Shown piece after piece: positions 52,387 through 61,814 of a stretch of DNA of 64,000 nt; position 1 is the stretch's first letter, and the number at the start of each line of letters is the position of its first letter. The DNA is from Rikenella microfusus DSM 15922. GTDB taxonomy: Bacteria; Bacteroidota; Bacteroidia; Bacteroidales; Rikenellaceae. Where the stretch lies: contig NZ_ATXW01000001.1 in the NCBI RefSeq assembly GCF_000427365.1, forward strand, positions 62,001-126,000. The letters run 5' to 3'. The notes beneath the pieces were generated by a model that worked only from the letters and a program-made list of their open reading frames with translations, had not been told where the DNA came from and did no database searches. The translations under genes and the position numbers were made by a program.

Positions 52387-53796
52387 TTACCGACGGATCA
52401 ACTGAACCACATTTTCGACATGGTGCGTATGGGGAAACATGTCCACCGGCTGCACCTTCATCACCCGGTAAGCCTCGTCGAAAAGCGCCAGGTCGCGCGC
52501 CTGCGTCGCCGGATTGCAACTCACATAAACGATCCGCCCAGGAGCCGCCGCCAGAATCGTAGCGGCTACGTCGGCGTGGATACCGGCCCGCGGCGGGTCG
52601 AGGATAATCACATCCGGACGACCGTGACGTTCGATAAACTCCCCGTTCAACACATCCTTCATATCGCCGGCGAAAAACAGCGTATTGTCGATACCGTTCA
52701 GGGCGGAATTTTGTTTGGCGTCTTCGATAGCCTCCGGCACATACTCGATCCCCACCACCTTTTTCGCCCGCCCGGCCACGAAATTAGCGATCGTCCCCGT
52801 ACCGGTATAAAGGTCGTACACAGTCTCCCCGCCGGTCAGTTCCGCGAAATCCCGCGCCACTTTGTACAGGTTGTACGCCTGCTCCGAATTGGTCTGGTAA
52901 AACGATTTCGGATTGACCCGGAACGTCAGATTCTCCATGCGCTCTTCCAGATAGGGTTTCCCGGCATGGCAGAATACCTCCCGATCGCCGATCGAATCGT
53001 TCAATTTATCGTTTATAATATAGTTCAGCGAGGTAATCTCCGGGAACCGCCCTTTCAGAAAATCGAGCAATGCCACCCGCTGCGCAGCGTCGTCGCGGGC
53101 GAACACCATCGTAACCATCACCTCGCCGGTCGTCGAAGTACGGATGATGATATTCCGCAGAAACCCTCGATGGTCCCGGAGATTATAGAATTCCAGTCCG
53201 TTCTCTTCCGCGAACCGTTTGACCGCGAGACGGATCGCATTGGACGGTTCGGCCTGCAAGTGGCACCACTCCACGTCCAGCACCTTGTCGAACATGCCCG
53301 GAATGTGGAATCCCAATGCGTTCCCGTCGCCCGTAGCCGCACCCGCCGCCACTTCCGAACGGGGCACCCACCGTTTGTCGGAAAAGGTGAACTCCAACTT
53401 ATTCCGGTAATATTCGCTCTTCGTCGACCCGATGATCGGCGAAATTTCCGGCAGCTCGATCTTGCCCAGCCGCCGGAGTTGCTCTTCCACCTGGCGCTGT
53501 TTGTATTCCAGCTGCATCGGGTAGGGCAGCGCCTGCCATTTACACCCTCCGCACTCGCCGTAATGTTTGCAGAACGGTTCGACACGAATCGGAGAATATT
53601 TCACGAAATCCAGCACATACCCCTCCATGAACCGCCGCCGTTTGTTGTTGATCTGCACATCGACCACATCGCCCGGCACCGTGTGGGGCACGAACACCAC
53701 CACGTCGCCATGTTTTCCCAACGACTTCCCTTCGGCGGCTATATCGGTAATTTCCAGACCTTCGATCTTCGGATACTTGCTTTTTCTCGGTTTCAT
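52387..53796 (-). CDS. rlmD: 23S rRNA (uracil-C5)-methyltransferase, RlmD-like
   Basis: A 469-residue RNA m5U methyltransferase. An N-terminal TRAM domain ('GLEITDIAAEGKSLGKHGD', 'VDVQINNKRRRF'), a four-Cys Fe-S motif starting 'CKHYGECGGCKWQ', SAM site 'DLYTGTGTIANFVA', 'DPPRAGIH' and catalytic 'VSCNPATQARDL' are in order. E. coli RlmD modifies U1939; specificity here (RlmD, RlmC or TrmA-like) cannot be settled. The ATG at 53796 (MKPRKSKY) is the clear start. mnmD follows after 20 nt. Confidence 0.85.
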   Translation of the reverse strand: MKPRKSKYPKIEGLEITDIAAEGKSLGKHGDVVVFVPHTVPGDVVDVQINNKRRRFMEGYVLDFVKYSPIRVEPFCKHYGECGGCKWQALPYPMQLEYKQRQVEEQLRRLGKIELPEISPIIGSTKSEYYRNKLEFTFSDKRWVPRSEVAAGAATGDGNALGFHIPGMFDKVLDVEWCHLQAEPSNAIRLAVKRFAEENGLEFYNLRDHRGFLRNIIIRTSTTGEVMVTMVFARDDAAQRVALLDFLKGRFPEITSLNYIINDKLNDSIGDREVFCHAGKPYLEERMENLTFRVNPKSFYQTNSEQAYNLYKVARDFAELTGGETVYDLYTGTGTIANFVAGRAKKVVGIEYVPEAIEDAKQNSALNGIDNTLFFAGDMKDVLNGEFIERHGRPDVIILDPPRAGIHADVAATILAAAPGRIVYVSCNPATQARDLALFDEAYRVMKVQPVDMFPHTHHVENVVQLIRR

Positions 53797-53824
53797 AAAA
53801 GAGGGCTGACAGTTCGAATGCAGG

Positions 53825-53832
53825 CAAAGATA
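53825..53832 (-). promoter_or_regulatory. -7 box of the rlmD operon
   Basis: TATCTTTG on the minus strand, 29 nt upstream of the rlmD ATG. It lies 14 nt from the oppositely directed box of the MBL-trmD unit. Confidence 0.45.
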
Positions 53833-53845
53833 CGGGTAAAATTCG

Positions 53846-53853
53846 TAAATTTG
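53846..53853 (+). promoter_or_regulatory. -7 box of the MBL-trmD-lpxB unit
   Basis: TAAATTTG matches TAnnTTTG, 28 nt upstream of the ATG at 53881. No TTG at the consensus spacing. Confidence 0.45.
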
Positions 53854-53880
53854 GAACCGAATAACCATATCCCTCTCCCT

Positions 53881-54567
53881 ATGATCAAGCTGGCTACGCT
53901 CACTTTCAACCCGTTCGGCGAGAACACCTACATCCTGTTCGACGAAACGAAGAGGTGCGCGATCGTCGATGCCGGATGCAGCTCCGACAAAGAGCGGCAG
54001 ACGCTCGTCTCTTTCATCGAAAAAAACGGCCTGACTCCGGTCGTGGCGCTCAATACCCACGGACACGTGGACCACATCTGCGGCGTGGAATTCGTCAAGA
54101 AACGCTGGGGCATCCCCTTCGCCCTGCACCGCAACGACAAACCGATTCTGGAAACGGCGCATTGTTACGCCGACATGGGTTTCGACATAGGGACCATCCC
54201 TGCCGTGGACATCGACCTGGCCGATACGGCGGAAATCCCGGTCGGGAACAGTACGCTGCACATCATCCAAACACCCGGACACTCGCCCGGACATATCGTC
54301 ATACACGCTCCCGAAGCCGAACTGCTGTTGACGGGCGACCTGCTGTTCAAAGAGAGCATCGGCCGCACCGACCTGCCGGGCGGCAGCTATCCGGCCCTGA
54401 TGGACAGCATCATCGAGAAAGTGATTCCGCTGGGCAGCGATACCCGCATCTTCCCCGGCCACGGCCCCCAAAGTACCATTGCGCACGAAGTGATGTTCAA
54501 CCCTTTCATCGTGGAAGCCCTGCGCGGCGACGTGAACTACAAAGCCTGCGAAACGCATGAGAATTGA
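53881..54567 (+). CDS. MBL-fold hydrolase (glyoxalase II-like)
   Basis: A 228-residue metallo-hydrolase with the full glyoxalase II-type metal set: '[14 protein letters not shown]' (HxHxDH), '[12 protein letters not shown]' (His), '[20 protein letters not shown]' (Asp) and '[10 protein letters not shown]' (His). Such stand-alone proteins hydrolyse thioesters or related compounds; substrate unknown. It begins the plus-strand series MBL-trmD-lpxB and overlaps trmD by 11 nt. Confidence 0.85.
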   Translation: MIKLATLTFNPFGENTYILFDETKRCAIVDAGCSSDKERQTLVSFIEKNGLTPVVALNTHGHVDHICGVEFVKKRWGIPFALHRNDKPILETAHCYADMGFDIGTIPAVDIDLADTAEIPVGNSTLHIIQTPGHSPGHIVIHAPEAELLLTGDLLFKESIGRTDLPGGSYPALMDSIIEKVIPLGSDTRIFPGHGPQSTIAHEVMFNPFIVEALRGDVNYKACETHEN

Positions 54568-55237
54568 CATTATCACCCTGCTGCCCAAACTGCTGGACGG
54601 CGCACTGAGCGAGTCGATCATCAAACGGGCGCAAAACAAGGGGTTGGTCGAAATCCATATCCATAACCTGCGCGATTACTGCGAGGACAAGCACCGCACG
54701 GCAGACGACTATCCGTTCGGCGGCGAGGCCGGCATGGTGATGAAAGTAGAGCCGATCTACAAGATCATCACCCGCCTGAAATCCGAACGGGAATACGACG
54801 AAGTGATCTACACCTCGCCGGACGGCGTCACCTACAACCAGCAGGAGGCCAACCGGCTATCCACGCTGGAGAACCTCATCATCCTCTGCGGCCACTACAA
54901 AGGGGTGGACTATCGGGTACGCGAACACCTGATCACGCGCGAAATATCCATCGGGGATTATGTACTGACAGGCGGAGAGCTGGCTGCGGCGATCATCGCC
55001 GACAGCGTGGTGCGTATCCTGCCGGGCGCCATCGGCGACGAATGCTCGGCCCTGACCGACAGCTTCCAGGACAACCTGTTGGCGCCGCCGGTTTATACGC
55101 GTCCCGCCGAGTTCAACGGCTGGCGGGTGCCGGACGTGCTGTTGTCCGGCAATTTCGCCGAAATCTCGAAATGGCAGGAAGACCAGGCTTACGAACGCAC
55201 CCGACGGCTCCGTCCCGACCTGCTGGAAATCAAATAA
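54557..55237 (+). CDS. trmD: tRNA (guanine-N1-)-methyltransferase
   Basis: A 226-residue TrmD that makes m1G37 and prevents frameshifting. SPOUT knot motifs '[19 protein letters not shown]', '[18 protein letters not shown]' and '[18 protein letters not shown]' are present, then '[19 protein letters not shown]'. It overlaps the MBL gene by 11 nt and lpxB starts 6 nt after its stop. It is separated from the usual rpsP-rimM-rplS partners. Confidence 0.93.
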   Translation: MRIDIITLLPKLLDGALSESIIKRAQNKGLVEIHIHNLRDYCEDKHRTADDYPFGGEAGMVMKVEPIYKIITRLKSEREYDEVIYTSPDGVTYNQQEANRLSTLENLIILCGHYKGVDYRVREHLITREISIGDYVLTGGELAAAIIADSVVRILPGAIGDECSALTDSFQDNLLAPPVYTRPAEFNGWRVPDVLLSGNFAEISKWQEDQAYERTRRLRPDLLEIK

Positions 55238-55243
55238 ACGGGC

Positions 55244-56401
55244 ATGAAATATTACATCATAGCGGGCGAAGCATCGGGCGACCTGCACGGATCGAACCTC
55301 ATCAAAGGATTACTGAAAGCCGATCCGCAGGCGGAAATACGTTTCTGGGGCGGCGACAAGATGGCTGCCGCAGCCGGCACGCACGGAACACTGGTCAGAC
55401 ACTACAAAGAAGCCTCGATCATGGGCTTCTGGGAAGTGCTCAAGAACCTGCGGCGCATCGGCCGGCAGATGCGCTTCTGCCGCGAAGACATCGCCGCCTG
55501 CCGGCCCGACGTCCTGATCCTGATCGACTATCCGGGTTTCAACCTGCGGATGGCCAAATTCGCGCGTACCTACCGGTGGTCAGGGACGACCGCACGACCG
55601 AAGGTTTTCTATTATATCGCCCCGAAAGTCTGGGCATGGAAAGAGAAACGGGTCGCCAAACTCCGGGCCTACGTCGATAAACTGTTCATCATCTTCCCGT
55701 TCGAGATCGAATATTTCCGCCAGCACGGTATCGAAGCGTTCTATGCCGGGAATCCGCTGATGGATTCCGTCGCCGGACGCACGGCCGCCGTCCCCGAAAA
55801 CGCGGAGGCGTTCCGCCGGGAAAACGGGCTGGACGAACGGCCCGTCATCGCACTCGTAGCCGGAAGCCGCAGTTCGGAAATCCGGTACAACCTGCCGAAC
55901 ATGGTCGCCGTATCCCGGCTTTTTCCGGAATATCAATTCGTGGTAACGGGAGTTTCGTGGCTCGATCGCAGCCTCTACGATAAATATCTGGCCGGAAGCG
56001 ACGTGCGGTTCGTCTGCGACAAGACCTACGAAACGATTGCGCAGTCGTCGGCGGCGCTCGTGACCTCCGGGACAGCGACGCTCGAAACAGCTCTGCTGAA
56101 CATTCCGGAAGTGGTCTGTTTCCGCAGTTCCGGCATCAGCATCCGGATCGCCCGAAAACTCGTGAAACTACGGTTCATCTCACTGGTCAATCTGATTATG
56201 GACCGGGAAGTCGTCCGAGAACTGATCCAGGAAGACTTCAACCCGGCAACCGCGGCCGAAGAACTGCGGGCCGTACTTCCCGGAGGAGCCGAACACGAAC
56301 GCATGATGCAGGACTTCCGGGCATTGCGCGAAGCCATGGGCGAACCGGGCGCGTCGGAACGGGTCGCCGACGAAATGGTACGGCTGTTAAACGAAAAATA
56401 A
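55244..56401 (+). CDS. lpxB: Lipid-A-disaccharide synthase
   Basis: A 385-residue glycosyltransferase joining UDP-diacylglucosamine and lipid X to form the lipid A disaccharide; peripheral to the inner membrane. 'IAGEASGDLHGSNLIKGLLK' starts the GT-B fold, 'FYYIAPKVWAWKEKRV' and 'AFYAGNPLMDSVAG' are characteristic, and 'SSAALVTSGTATLETALLNI' with 'VVCFRSSGISI' forms the UDP site. The stop codon TAA lies within the 6-bp sequence duplicated beside the dispersed repeat copy B. Confidence 0.92.
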   Translation: MKYYIIAGEASGDLHGSNLIKGLLKADPQAEIRFWGGDKMAAAAGTHGTLVRHYKEASIMGFWEVLKNLRRIGRQMRFCREDIAACRPDVLILIDYPGFNLRMAKFARTYRWSGTTARPKVFYYIAPKVWAWKEKRVAKLRAYVDKLFIIFPFEIEYFRQHGIEAFYAGNPLMDSVAGRTAAVPENAEAFRRENGLDERPVIALVAGSRSSEIRYNLPNMVAVSRLFPEYQFVVTGVSWLDRSLYDKYLAGSDVRFVCDKTYETIAQSSAALVTSGTATLETALLNIPEVVCFRSSGISIRIARKLVKLRFISLVNLIMDREVVRELIQEDFNPATAAEELRAVLPGGAEHERMMQDFRALREAMGEPGASERVADEMVRLLNEK

Positions 56402-56402
56402 A

Positions 56403-56554
56403 TGGTAAGTATATATAACTTTATATCATACGCACACTTGATTTTCAGTATATTTCAGCCCGCGCCCACCCCCCGAAGCGGCTACGTCGCTTCGGCGCAG
56501 GGCCGTTTAGGGAGATCGTTACCCGATTTTGGGTAATGTCGTATATACTTACCA
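56403..56554 (+). repeat. Dispersed MITE-like repeat, copy B, with target duplication
   Basis: A 152-bp element. Terminal inverted repeats are TGGTAAGTATATA at the left and the same 13 bp reading in from the right, with further partial pairing (ACTTTA/ACATTA). It is flanked by direct repeats AATAAA at 56397-56402 and 56555-56560. The middle contains a hairpin (CCGAAGCGGC ... GCTTCGG), and conserved blocks CTTGATTTTCAG, GCAGGGCCGTT and ACCCGATTTTGGGTAA. No ORF. The left flank overlaps the lpxB stop. Confidence 0.75.
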
Positions 56555-56597
56555 AATAAAATTAGACTTTACCCAAACCCCGCGAAAAACATCCGGC

Positions 56598-57233
56598 ATG
56601 AAAATCATCTGCATCGGCATGAACTATGCCGACCACGTCAAGGAACTGCCGTCGGTGTGGGACGGAAAAGAGCGGCCGATCCCGCAGCAACCGGTATTCT
56701 TCATCAAACCGGACACGGCCCTGCTGCGCAACAACGACCCGTTCTACATTCCCGATTTCACAAACGATCTACAATACGAGTGCGAAGTGGTCGTCCGCAT
56801 CAACCGTTTGTGCAAAGGGATCGAAGAACGGTTCGCGCACCGTTGCTACGAAGAGGTCGGCCTGGGGATCGATTTCACCGCCCGCGACCTGCAACGCCGA
56901 TGCAAAGCCGAAGGACTGCCGTGGGAGATCGCCAAAGGTTTCGACCACTCGGCAGCCGTTTCGCCGGTGTTCGTCCCGAAATCGGAATTGCCGGACATAC
57001 AACGGATCCGTTTTTCGATGGACCTGAACGGCGAACGCAAACAAACCGGCTTTACCGGCGACATGATCTTCAGCGTAGACCGGATCATCGCCTACGTTTC
57101 TCGATTCGTGACCCTCAGGATCGGCGACCTGATTTTTACCGGAACGCCGGTCGGAGTAGGGCAGGTGCACATAGGCGACCGGCTGACAGCCGAAATGGAA
57201 GGACGCCCGATGCTGGATTTCGACATCAAATAA
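56598..57233 (+). CDS. Fumarylacetoacetate hydrolase-family protein
   Basis: A 211-residue FAH-fold enzyme. 'IICIGMNYADHVKEL' is the N-terminal signature, 'FTNDLQYECEVVVRINRLCK' supplies the metal Glu ligands (ExE), 'TARDLQRRCKAEGLPWEIAK' with 'FDHSAAVSPVFV' and 'GDLIFTGTPVGVGQVHIGD' follow. Such enzymes act on 2-oxoacid or acylpyruvate substrates; this one's is unknown. ATG at 56598; open frame upstream is repeat-derived. maf starts 13 nt after its stop. Confidence 0.88.
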   Translation: MKIICIGMNYADHVKELPSVWDGKERPIPQQPVFFIKPDTALLRNNDPFYIPDFTNDLQYECEVVVRINRLCKGIEERFAHRCYEEVGLGIDFTARDLQRRCKAEGLPWEIAKGFDHSAAVSPVFVPKSELPDIQRIRFSMDLNGERKQTGFTGDMIFSVDRIIAYVSRFVTLRIGDLIFTGTPVGVGQVHIGDRLTAEMEGRPMLDFDIK

Positions 57234-57246
57234 ACCGCACGCACCG

Positions 57247-57852
57247 ATGACCCCGAATACACTATTCCAACACACGGACATCATCCTGGCCAGCAGTTCC
57301 CCCCGACGACGGGAACTGCTGGCCGGTATGGGCGTTCCGTTCCGGATCGCGGACGCCTATCCGGTCGAAGAGGTCTGGCCCGCCGGTATCGCACCTCAGG
57401 AAGTCCCCTCGTTCCTGGCCGCGCTGAAATCGAAAGCCTACCCCGGAACGCTGACCGCCGACCAGATACTGATTACGGCCGACACGGTCGTAATCCACGA
57501 TGGCCGGGTGATCGGCAAGCCGAAAAACCGGGACGAAGCAATCGATATACTTCATCGGCTCTCCGGTTCCGCCCACGAAGTGGTTACGGGAATCGTACTC
57601 CGCAACGACCGGACCGAAAAACACCTGTCGGAGACGGCGCGGGTCGTGTTCGGCTCCTTATCGACCTCGGAAATCGAATATTACGTGGACTGCTACCGGC
57701 CATACGACAAAGCGGGCGCCTACGGCATACAGGAGTGGATCGGCTATGTCGGCATCGAACGGATCGAAGGATCGTTCTACAACGTCATGGGCCTTCCCAC
57801 ACGGTTGCTGTATGCCGCGCTGACCGATTTCATTCGAACGCAACACCTTTAG
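57247..57852 (+). CDS. maf: Maf-family nucleoside triphosphate pyrophosphatase
   Basis: A 201-residue Maf protein that hydrolyses non-canonical or specific NTPs (dTTP, UTP or CTP types). 'ILASSSPRRRELLAGMGVPF' is the signature, then 'ILITADTVVIHDGRVIGKPK' and 'YRPYDKAGAYGIQEWIG' with the key Asp and Lys residues. It lies 13 nt after the FAH gene and 14 nt before the DPP gene. Confidence 0.9.
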   Translation: MTPNTLFQHTDIILASSSPRRRELLAGMGVPFRIADAYPVEEVWPAGIAPQEVPSFLAALKSKAYPGTLTADQILITADTVVIHDGRVIGKPKNRDEAIDILHRLSGSAHEVVTGIVLRNDRTEKHLSETARVVFGSLSTSEIEYYVDCYRPYDKAGAYGIQEWIGYVGIERIEGSFYNVMGLPTRLLYAALTDFIRTQHL

Positions 57853-57866
57853 AAAAAGACAAATAC

Positions 57867-59969
57867 ATGAGAAAATCGACCTTTTTCGCCTTTACGTTCT
57901 CTCTGCTTTCCGCCCTGCCGTCCCTGCGTGCCGACGAAGGGATGTGGCTGCCGAGCCTCATCGAACAGGGGCGCATCGGAGACATGCGTGCCAAAGGGTT
58001 CCGGCTCACGGCGCAGGACTTGTACTCCGTCAATCAGGCCAGCCTCAAGGACGCCATCGTCCGGTTCGGCAGCGGATGCACCGGAGAACTGATTTCCGAC
58101 CAGGGATTATTGATTACCAATCACCATTGCGGTTACGGCCAAATCCAGCAGCACAGCTCGGTGGAACACGACTATCTGACCGACGGTTTCGCCGCCATGA
58201 ACCGTTCGGAAGAGCTGGCCAATCCGGGACTGGTCGTCAGTTTTCTGGTCGAGATGAAAGACGTTACCGACCAGATCCTGCGAGGCGTCAAAGCCGGCAC
58301 GGACGAGACGGAACGGACGAAAATCATCGACAAAAACAAGAAAACGGTCGTCAGGAAAGCCACGGCGGGCAACCATTACAAAGCCTCCGTCGAGGCCCTT
58401 TATTACGGCAACCAGTATTTCCTGTTCGTTTACGAAGTATTCGAAGACGTGCGGCTGGTATTCGCCCCGCCGTCGTCGGTCGGCAAGTTCGGCGGCGACA
58501 CCGACAACTGGATGTGGCCCCGCCATACGGGCGACTTCTCGATCTTCCGCGTTTATGCCGGCAAAGACAACAAACCCGCCCCGTATTCGCCCGACAACGT
58601 CCCCTATGTACCGAAAAAATCGTTCACCATCTCCCTGAAAGGGATCGAAGAGGGCGACTTCACATTCGTTTACGGGTTTCCGGGACGCACTTACCAATAC
58701 CTGCATTCCGAAGCGGTACGCTACATCCAGGAAAAGGGCGACCCGCACAAAGTGAACCTGCGCACCATCCGGCTCGGCATCATGAATCGGGCGATGGCGG
58801 CCGACCCGGCGGTACGCATCCAGTATGCCGCCAAAAACGCCAGCGTATCGAACGCCTGGAAAAAATGGCAGGGCGAAATGAAAGGGCTGGAACGCCTGGG
58901 TACGGTCGGCAAAAAACAGGCTTTCGAAAAACGATTCGAAGCGTGGGCCGCCGATAAACCGGAATATGCCGGTACGACCGAACAATTGGCCGCCCTTTAC
59001 GACTCGCTGGAACCGTACGCCTTCGCCCGCGATTACCACACCGAGGCGATCATGGCCATCGAACTGCTCAAATTCGCCGGAACATTCGCCGACGCCGAGA
59101 ACCTGAAACCGGAAACCCTCGCCCGCCTGCGGAAATCGGCCGCCGGGTTTTTCAAAGATTACGTGCCGGCCATCGACCGGGAGACCGCCGACACCCTGCT
59201 GGCGGAATACGCGCGAAACGTGCCGGCATCGTTCCGGCCCGAAACGATCGACCCGGCTGCCCTGGCGGATGCCGTTTTCGGCTCCAGCCTGTTCACCGAC
59301 TCCCTGCAAGTCGGTCAGTTGCTGGCATCTGCGGATACCGCCGCTATCCGCCGGAAAATCGACGACGACAGCGCCGTGCGGGCCTACAAAGCCTTTACCG
59401 GAACCTACAAAACCCGCATCGAACCTGAATATGCGGCCCTGAACGAACGGATCGACCGGAAATACCGTACCTACATGCGAGGCATGATGGAGATGCGCCG
59501 GAGCGAACACGACTTCTACCCGGACGCCAACTCCACTCTGCGCATCGCGTACGGCAAAGTGGACGGCTACCGGCCGATGGACGCCGTTTACTACGAACCG
59601 GTCGCGACGCTCGAAGGAGTGATGCAGAAAGACAATCCCGATATTTACGATTACGATGTCCCGGCCCGGCTGCGGCAAATCTACGAAACGAAAGATTACG
59701 GCCGCTGGGCGGTGGACGGAACCGTCCCCGTAACCTTTATCGCCACCAACCACACCACCGGCGGGAACTCCGGAAGTCCGGTGCTCAACGCCGACGGTCA
59801 GCTGATCGGGGTCAATTTCGACCGCTGCTGGGAAGGGACCATGTCCGACCTGGAATACGACCCGACCGTGTGCCGGAACATCGCGCTGGATATCCGCTAC
59901 GCCCTGTTCCTGATCGACAAAGTCGGCGGAGCCGGTTATCTGCTCGATGAAATGAAATTCGCCGAATAA
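57867..59969 (+). CDS. S46 dipeptidyl-peptidase, DPP11-like
   Basis: A 700-residue exported serine peptidase. The signal peptide is residues 1-22 (ends SLRAD). The S46 chymotrypsin-like triad is seen in 'LLITNHHCGYGQIQQHSS' (His) and 'TTGGNSGSPVLNADGQLIG' (Ser). After the Ser comes 'VNFDRCWEGTMSDLEYDPTV'; Arg in FDR is the S1 residue that gives DPP11 preference for Asp/Glu, where DPP7 has Gly (FDG). It thus probably releases dipeptides from acidic-residue peptides in the periplasm. An Xaa-Pro aminopeptidase gene follows 6 nt later, forming a peptide-use pair. Confidence 0.88.
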   Translation: MRKSTFFAFTFSLLSALPSLRADEGMWLPSLIEQGRIGDMRAKGFRLTAQDLYSVNQASLKDAIVRFGSGCTGELISDQGLLITNHHCGYGQIQQHSSVEHDYLTDGFAAMNRSEELANPGLVVSFLVEMKDVTDQILRGVKAGTDETERTKIIDKNKKTVVRKATAGNHYKASVEALYYGNQYFLFVYEVFEDVRLVFAPPSSVGKFGGDTDNWMWPRHTGDFSIFRVYAGKDNKPAPYSPDNVPYVPKKSFTISLKGIEEGDFTFVYGFPGRTYQYLHSEAVRYIQEKGDPHKVNLRTIRLGIMNRAMAADPAVRIQYAAKNASVSNAWKKWQGEMKGLERLGTVGKKQAFEKRFEAWAADKPEYAGTTEQLAALYDSLEPYAFARDYHTEAIMAIELLKFAGTFADAENLKPETLARLRKSAAGFFKDYVPAIDRETADTLLAEYARNVPASFRPETIDPAALADAVFGSSLFTDSLQVGQLLASADTAAIRRKIDDDSAVRAYKAFTGTYKTRIEPEYAALNERIDRKYRTYMRGMMEMRRSEHDFYPDANSTLRIAYGKVDGYRPMDAVYYEPVATLEGVMQKDNPDIYDYDVPARLRQIYETKDYGRWAVDGTVPVTFIATNHTTGGNSGSPVLNADGQLIGVNFDRCWEGTMSDLEYDPTVCRNIALDIRYALFLIDKVGGAGYLLDEMKFAE

Positions 59970-59975
59970 CGCACG

Positions 59976-61763
59976 ATGGAAAACACGACGATCATACAGG
60001 AACGCCTGGCGGCCTTGAGACGCCGGATGCAGGACGAACGATTCGACGCATTCATCGTACCGTCCAACGATCCGCATTTCAGCGAATACGTCGCCCCGCA
60101 CTGGGGTTGCCGGGCCTGGATCAGCGGCTTCGACGGTTCGGCCGGTACCGTAGTCGTTACCCGCGACCGGGCCGCCCTTTGGACCGATTCCCGTTACTTC
60201 CTGCAAGCCGCGGAACAGTTGGCCGGGACGGGAATCGAACTGCAACGCGCGGGCCTTCCGCAGACACCCTCCATTCCCGAGTGGTTGAACGCAGCCCGTG
60301 CCGTACGGGTCGGTACGGACGGCCGCCTGTTCAGCCGAACAGCATTCGACAGCCTGAGAAACGACCTTTCGCCTTACGGTATCGAACCCATACCGGCGGA
60401 CGACCCGTTCGCTGCGATCTGGACCGACCGGCCCGCCTTGCCGCAAGCTCCGGCATCCTTGCTGGACACCACGTACAGCGGCGAAACGGCGAAAAACAAA
60501 CTGGATCGTATCCGGGCGGCCCAACCCGACGGAGCGGTACGGATCGTCGCCGTGCTGGACGAAATCGCCTGGACGCTCAATATCCGGGGAGGAGACATCG
60601 ACTATAATCCACTGGTCATCGGTTATCTGGCTATCGAGCCGGAGCGGGCCGTGCAGTTCGCCGATCCGAACAAATTCCCGCCCGGCGACCGGGAACGACT
60701 GCATCGGGAAGCCGGCACGGAGATACGGCCTTACGAAGCGTTCCCGGAATACCTCGCTTCATTGCAAGGCAGGCCGGTTATCGTCCACCCGAACGGGTTG
60801 GACATGCACCATTGGACGATACTCGAAACCGCCGGGGCGACGATCCTTCCGGAAACGACTCCCCACAGTCTGATCTCGGCTTTCAAAGCGGTCAAGAACT
60901 CCGTTGAAATTTGCGGTTTCCGACAGGCGATGGAGAGGGACGGCGTCGCTTTGGTGCGGTTCGAGATGTGGCTCGAACGAACGATAATATCCGGCGGGCG
61001 TCCCACCGAACTGGAAATCGCAGCCAAACTGCACGACTTTCGCAGCGCCGGCGACGGTTTTCAGGGGGAAAGTTTCGAAACCATCGCAGGGTACGGCGAC
61101 CACGGAGCCATCGTGCATTACAGCGCCACGGAAGAGAGCGACAGGGCGGTGGATACCGACGATTTCCTGCTGATCGACAGCGGCGGCCAATATCCGTACG
61201 GCACGACGGACATCACCCGGACGTACCATTTCGGCCGCCCGACCGGAGAACAGAAACGAAACTATACGGCGGTACTGAAAGGAATGATCGACCTCTGCGC
61301 AGCGCGATTCCCCGCGGGCACGCGAGGCGCGCAACTGGACGTGCTGGCGCGGCGCCACCTGTGGAACCTGGGACAGAATTATCTGCACGGGACAGGACAC
61401 GGCGTCGGCCATTTCCTGTGCGTCCACGAGGGGCCGCAGTCGATCCGGATGAACGAGAACCCGGTCGTCCTGGAACCCGGCATGGTACAGAGTTGCGAAC
61501 CGGGGCTGTACCTGGCCGGGAAATACGGCATCCGCATCGAAAACCTGACTTTAGCGACGGCAGAAGACTGTCCGGAAGGATTCCTGAGGTTCGAGCCGCT
61601 GACGCTGTGCCCGATATCGGTAACCGCTTTGGATACCAAGGCTTTGGAGCAGTCCCAGCGGGAATGGCTGAACCGCTATCACCGGATGGTCTGCGAACGC
61701 CTTTCCCCTTATCTGGAAGCGGACGAACGGCAATGGCTCGAAGAGAAGACCCGCCCCGTTTAG
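59976..61763 (+). CDS. Xaa-Pro aminopeptidase, M24B
   Basis: A 595-residue cytosolic-type aminopeptidase P releasing an N-terminal residue before proline. Two creatinase-like N-domains (residues 1-300) precede the pita-bread domain. Metal ligands: 'LIDSGGQYPYGTTDITRTYH' (two Asp), 'GTGHGVGHFLCVHEGP' (His), 'GMVQSCEPGLYL' (Glu) and 'GIRIENL' (Glu). There is no signal peptide. It probably completes digestion of peptides from the DPP encoded just upstream. Confidence 0.9.
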   Translation: MENTTIIQERLAALRRRMQDERFDAFIVPSNDPHFSEYVAPHWGCRAWISGFDGSAGTVVVTRDRAALWTDSRYFLQAAEQLAGTGIELQRAGLPQTPSIPEWLNAARAVRVGTDGRLFSRTAFDSLRNDLSPYGIEPIPADDPFAAIWTDRPALPQAPASLLDTTYSGETAKNKLDRIRAAQPDGAVRIVAVLDEIAWTLNIRGGDIDYNPLVIGYLAIEPERAVQFADPNKFPPGDRERLHREAGTEIRPYEAFPEYLASLQGRPVIVHPNGLDMHHWTILETAGATILPETTPHSLISAFKAVKNSVEICGFRQAMERDGVALVRFEMWLERTIISGGRPTELEIAAKLHDFRSAGDGFQGESFETIAGYGDHGAIVHYSATEESDRAVDTDDFLLIDSGGQYPYGTTDITRTYHFGRPTGEQKRNYTAVLKGMIDLCAARFPAGTRGAQLDVLARRHLWNLGQNYLHGTGHGVGHFLCVHEGPQSIRMNENPVVLEPGMVQSCEPGLYLAGKYGIRIENLTLATAEDCPEGFLRFEPLTLCPISVTALDTKALEQSQREWLNRYHRMVCERLSPYLEADERQWLEEKTRPV

Positions 61764-61814
61764 GCACGGTTGTTGATTGTTTCATTATCCAGTCATTCAC
61801 ACTAAAACAACTCG

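Noticed and set aside
58107-60704. An 865-codon open frame on the minus strand
   Set aside because: It is antisense to the well-supported S46 peptidase and aminopeptidase genes, has no domain motifs and is rich in Arg/Gly/His; long antisense frames are common in GC-rich coding DNA. The same applies to the minus-strand frames at 24334-26238 and 38305-40101 and the plus-strand frames at 12110-13651 and 19716-21752.
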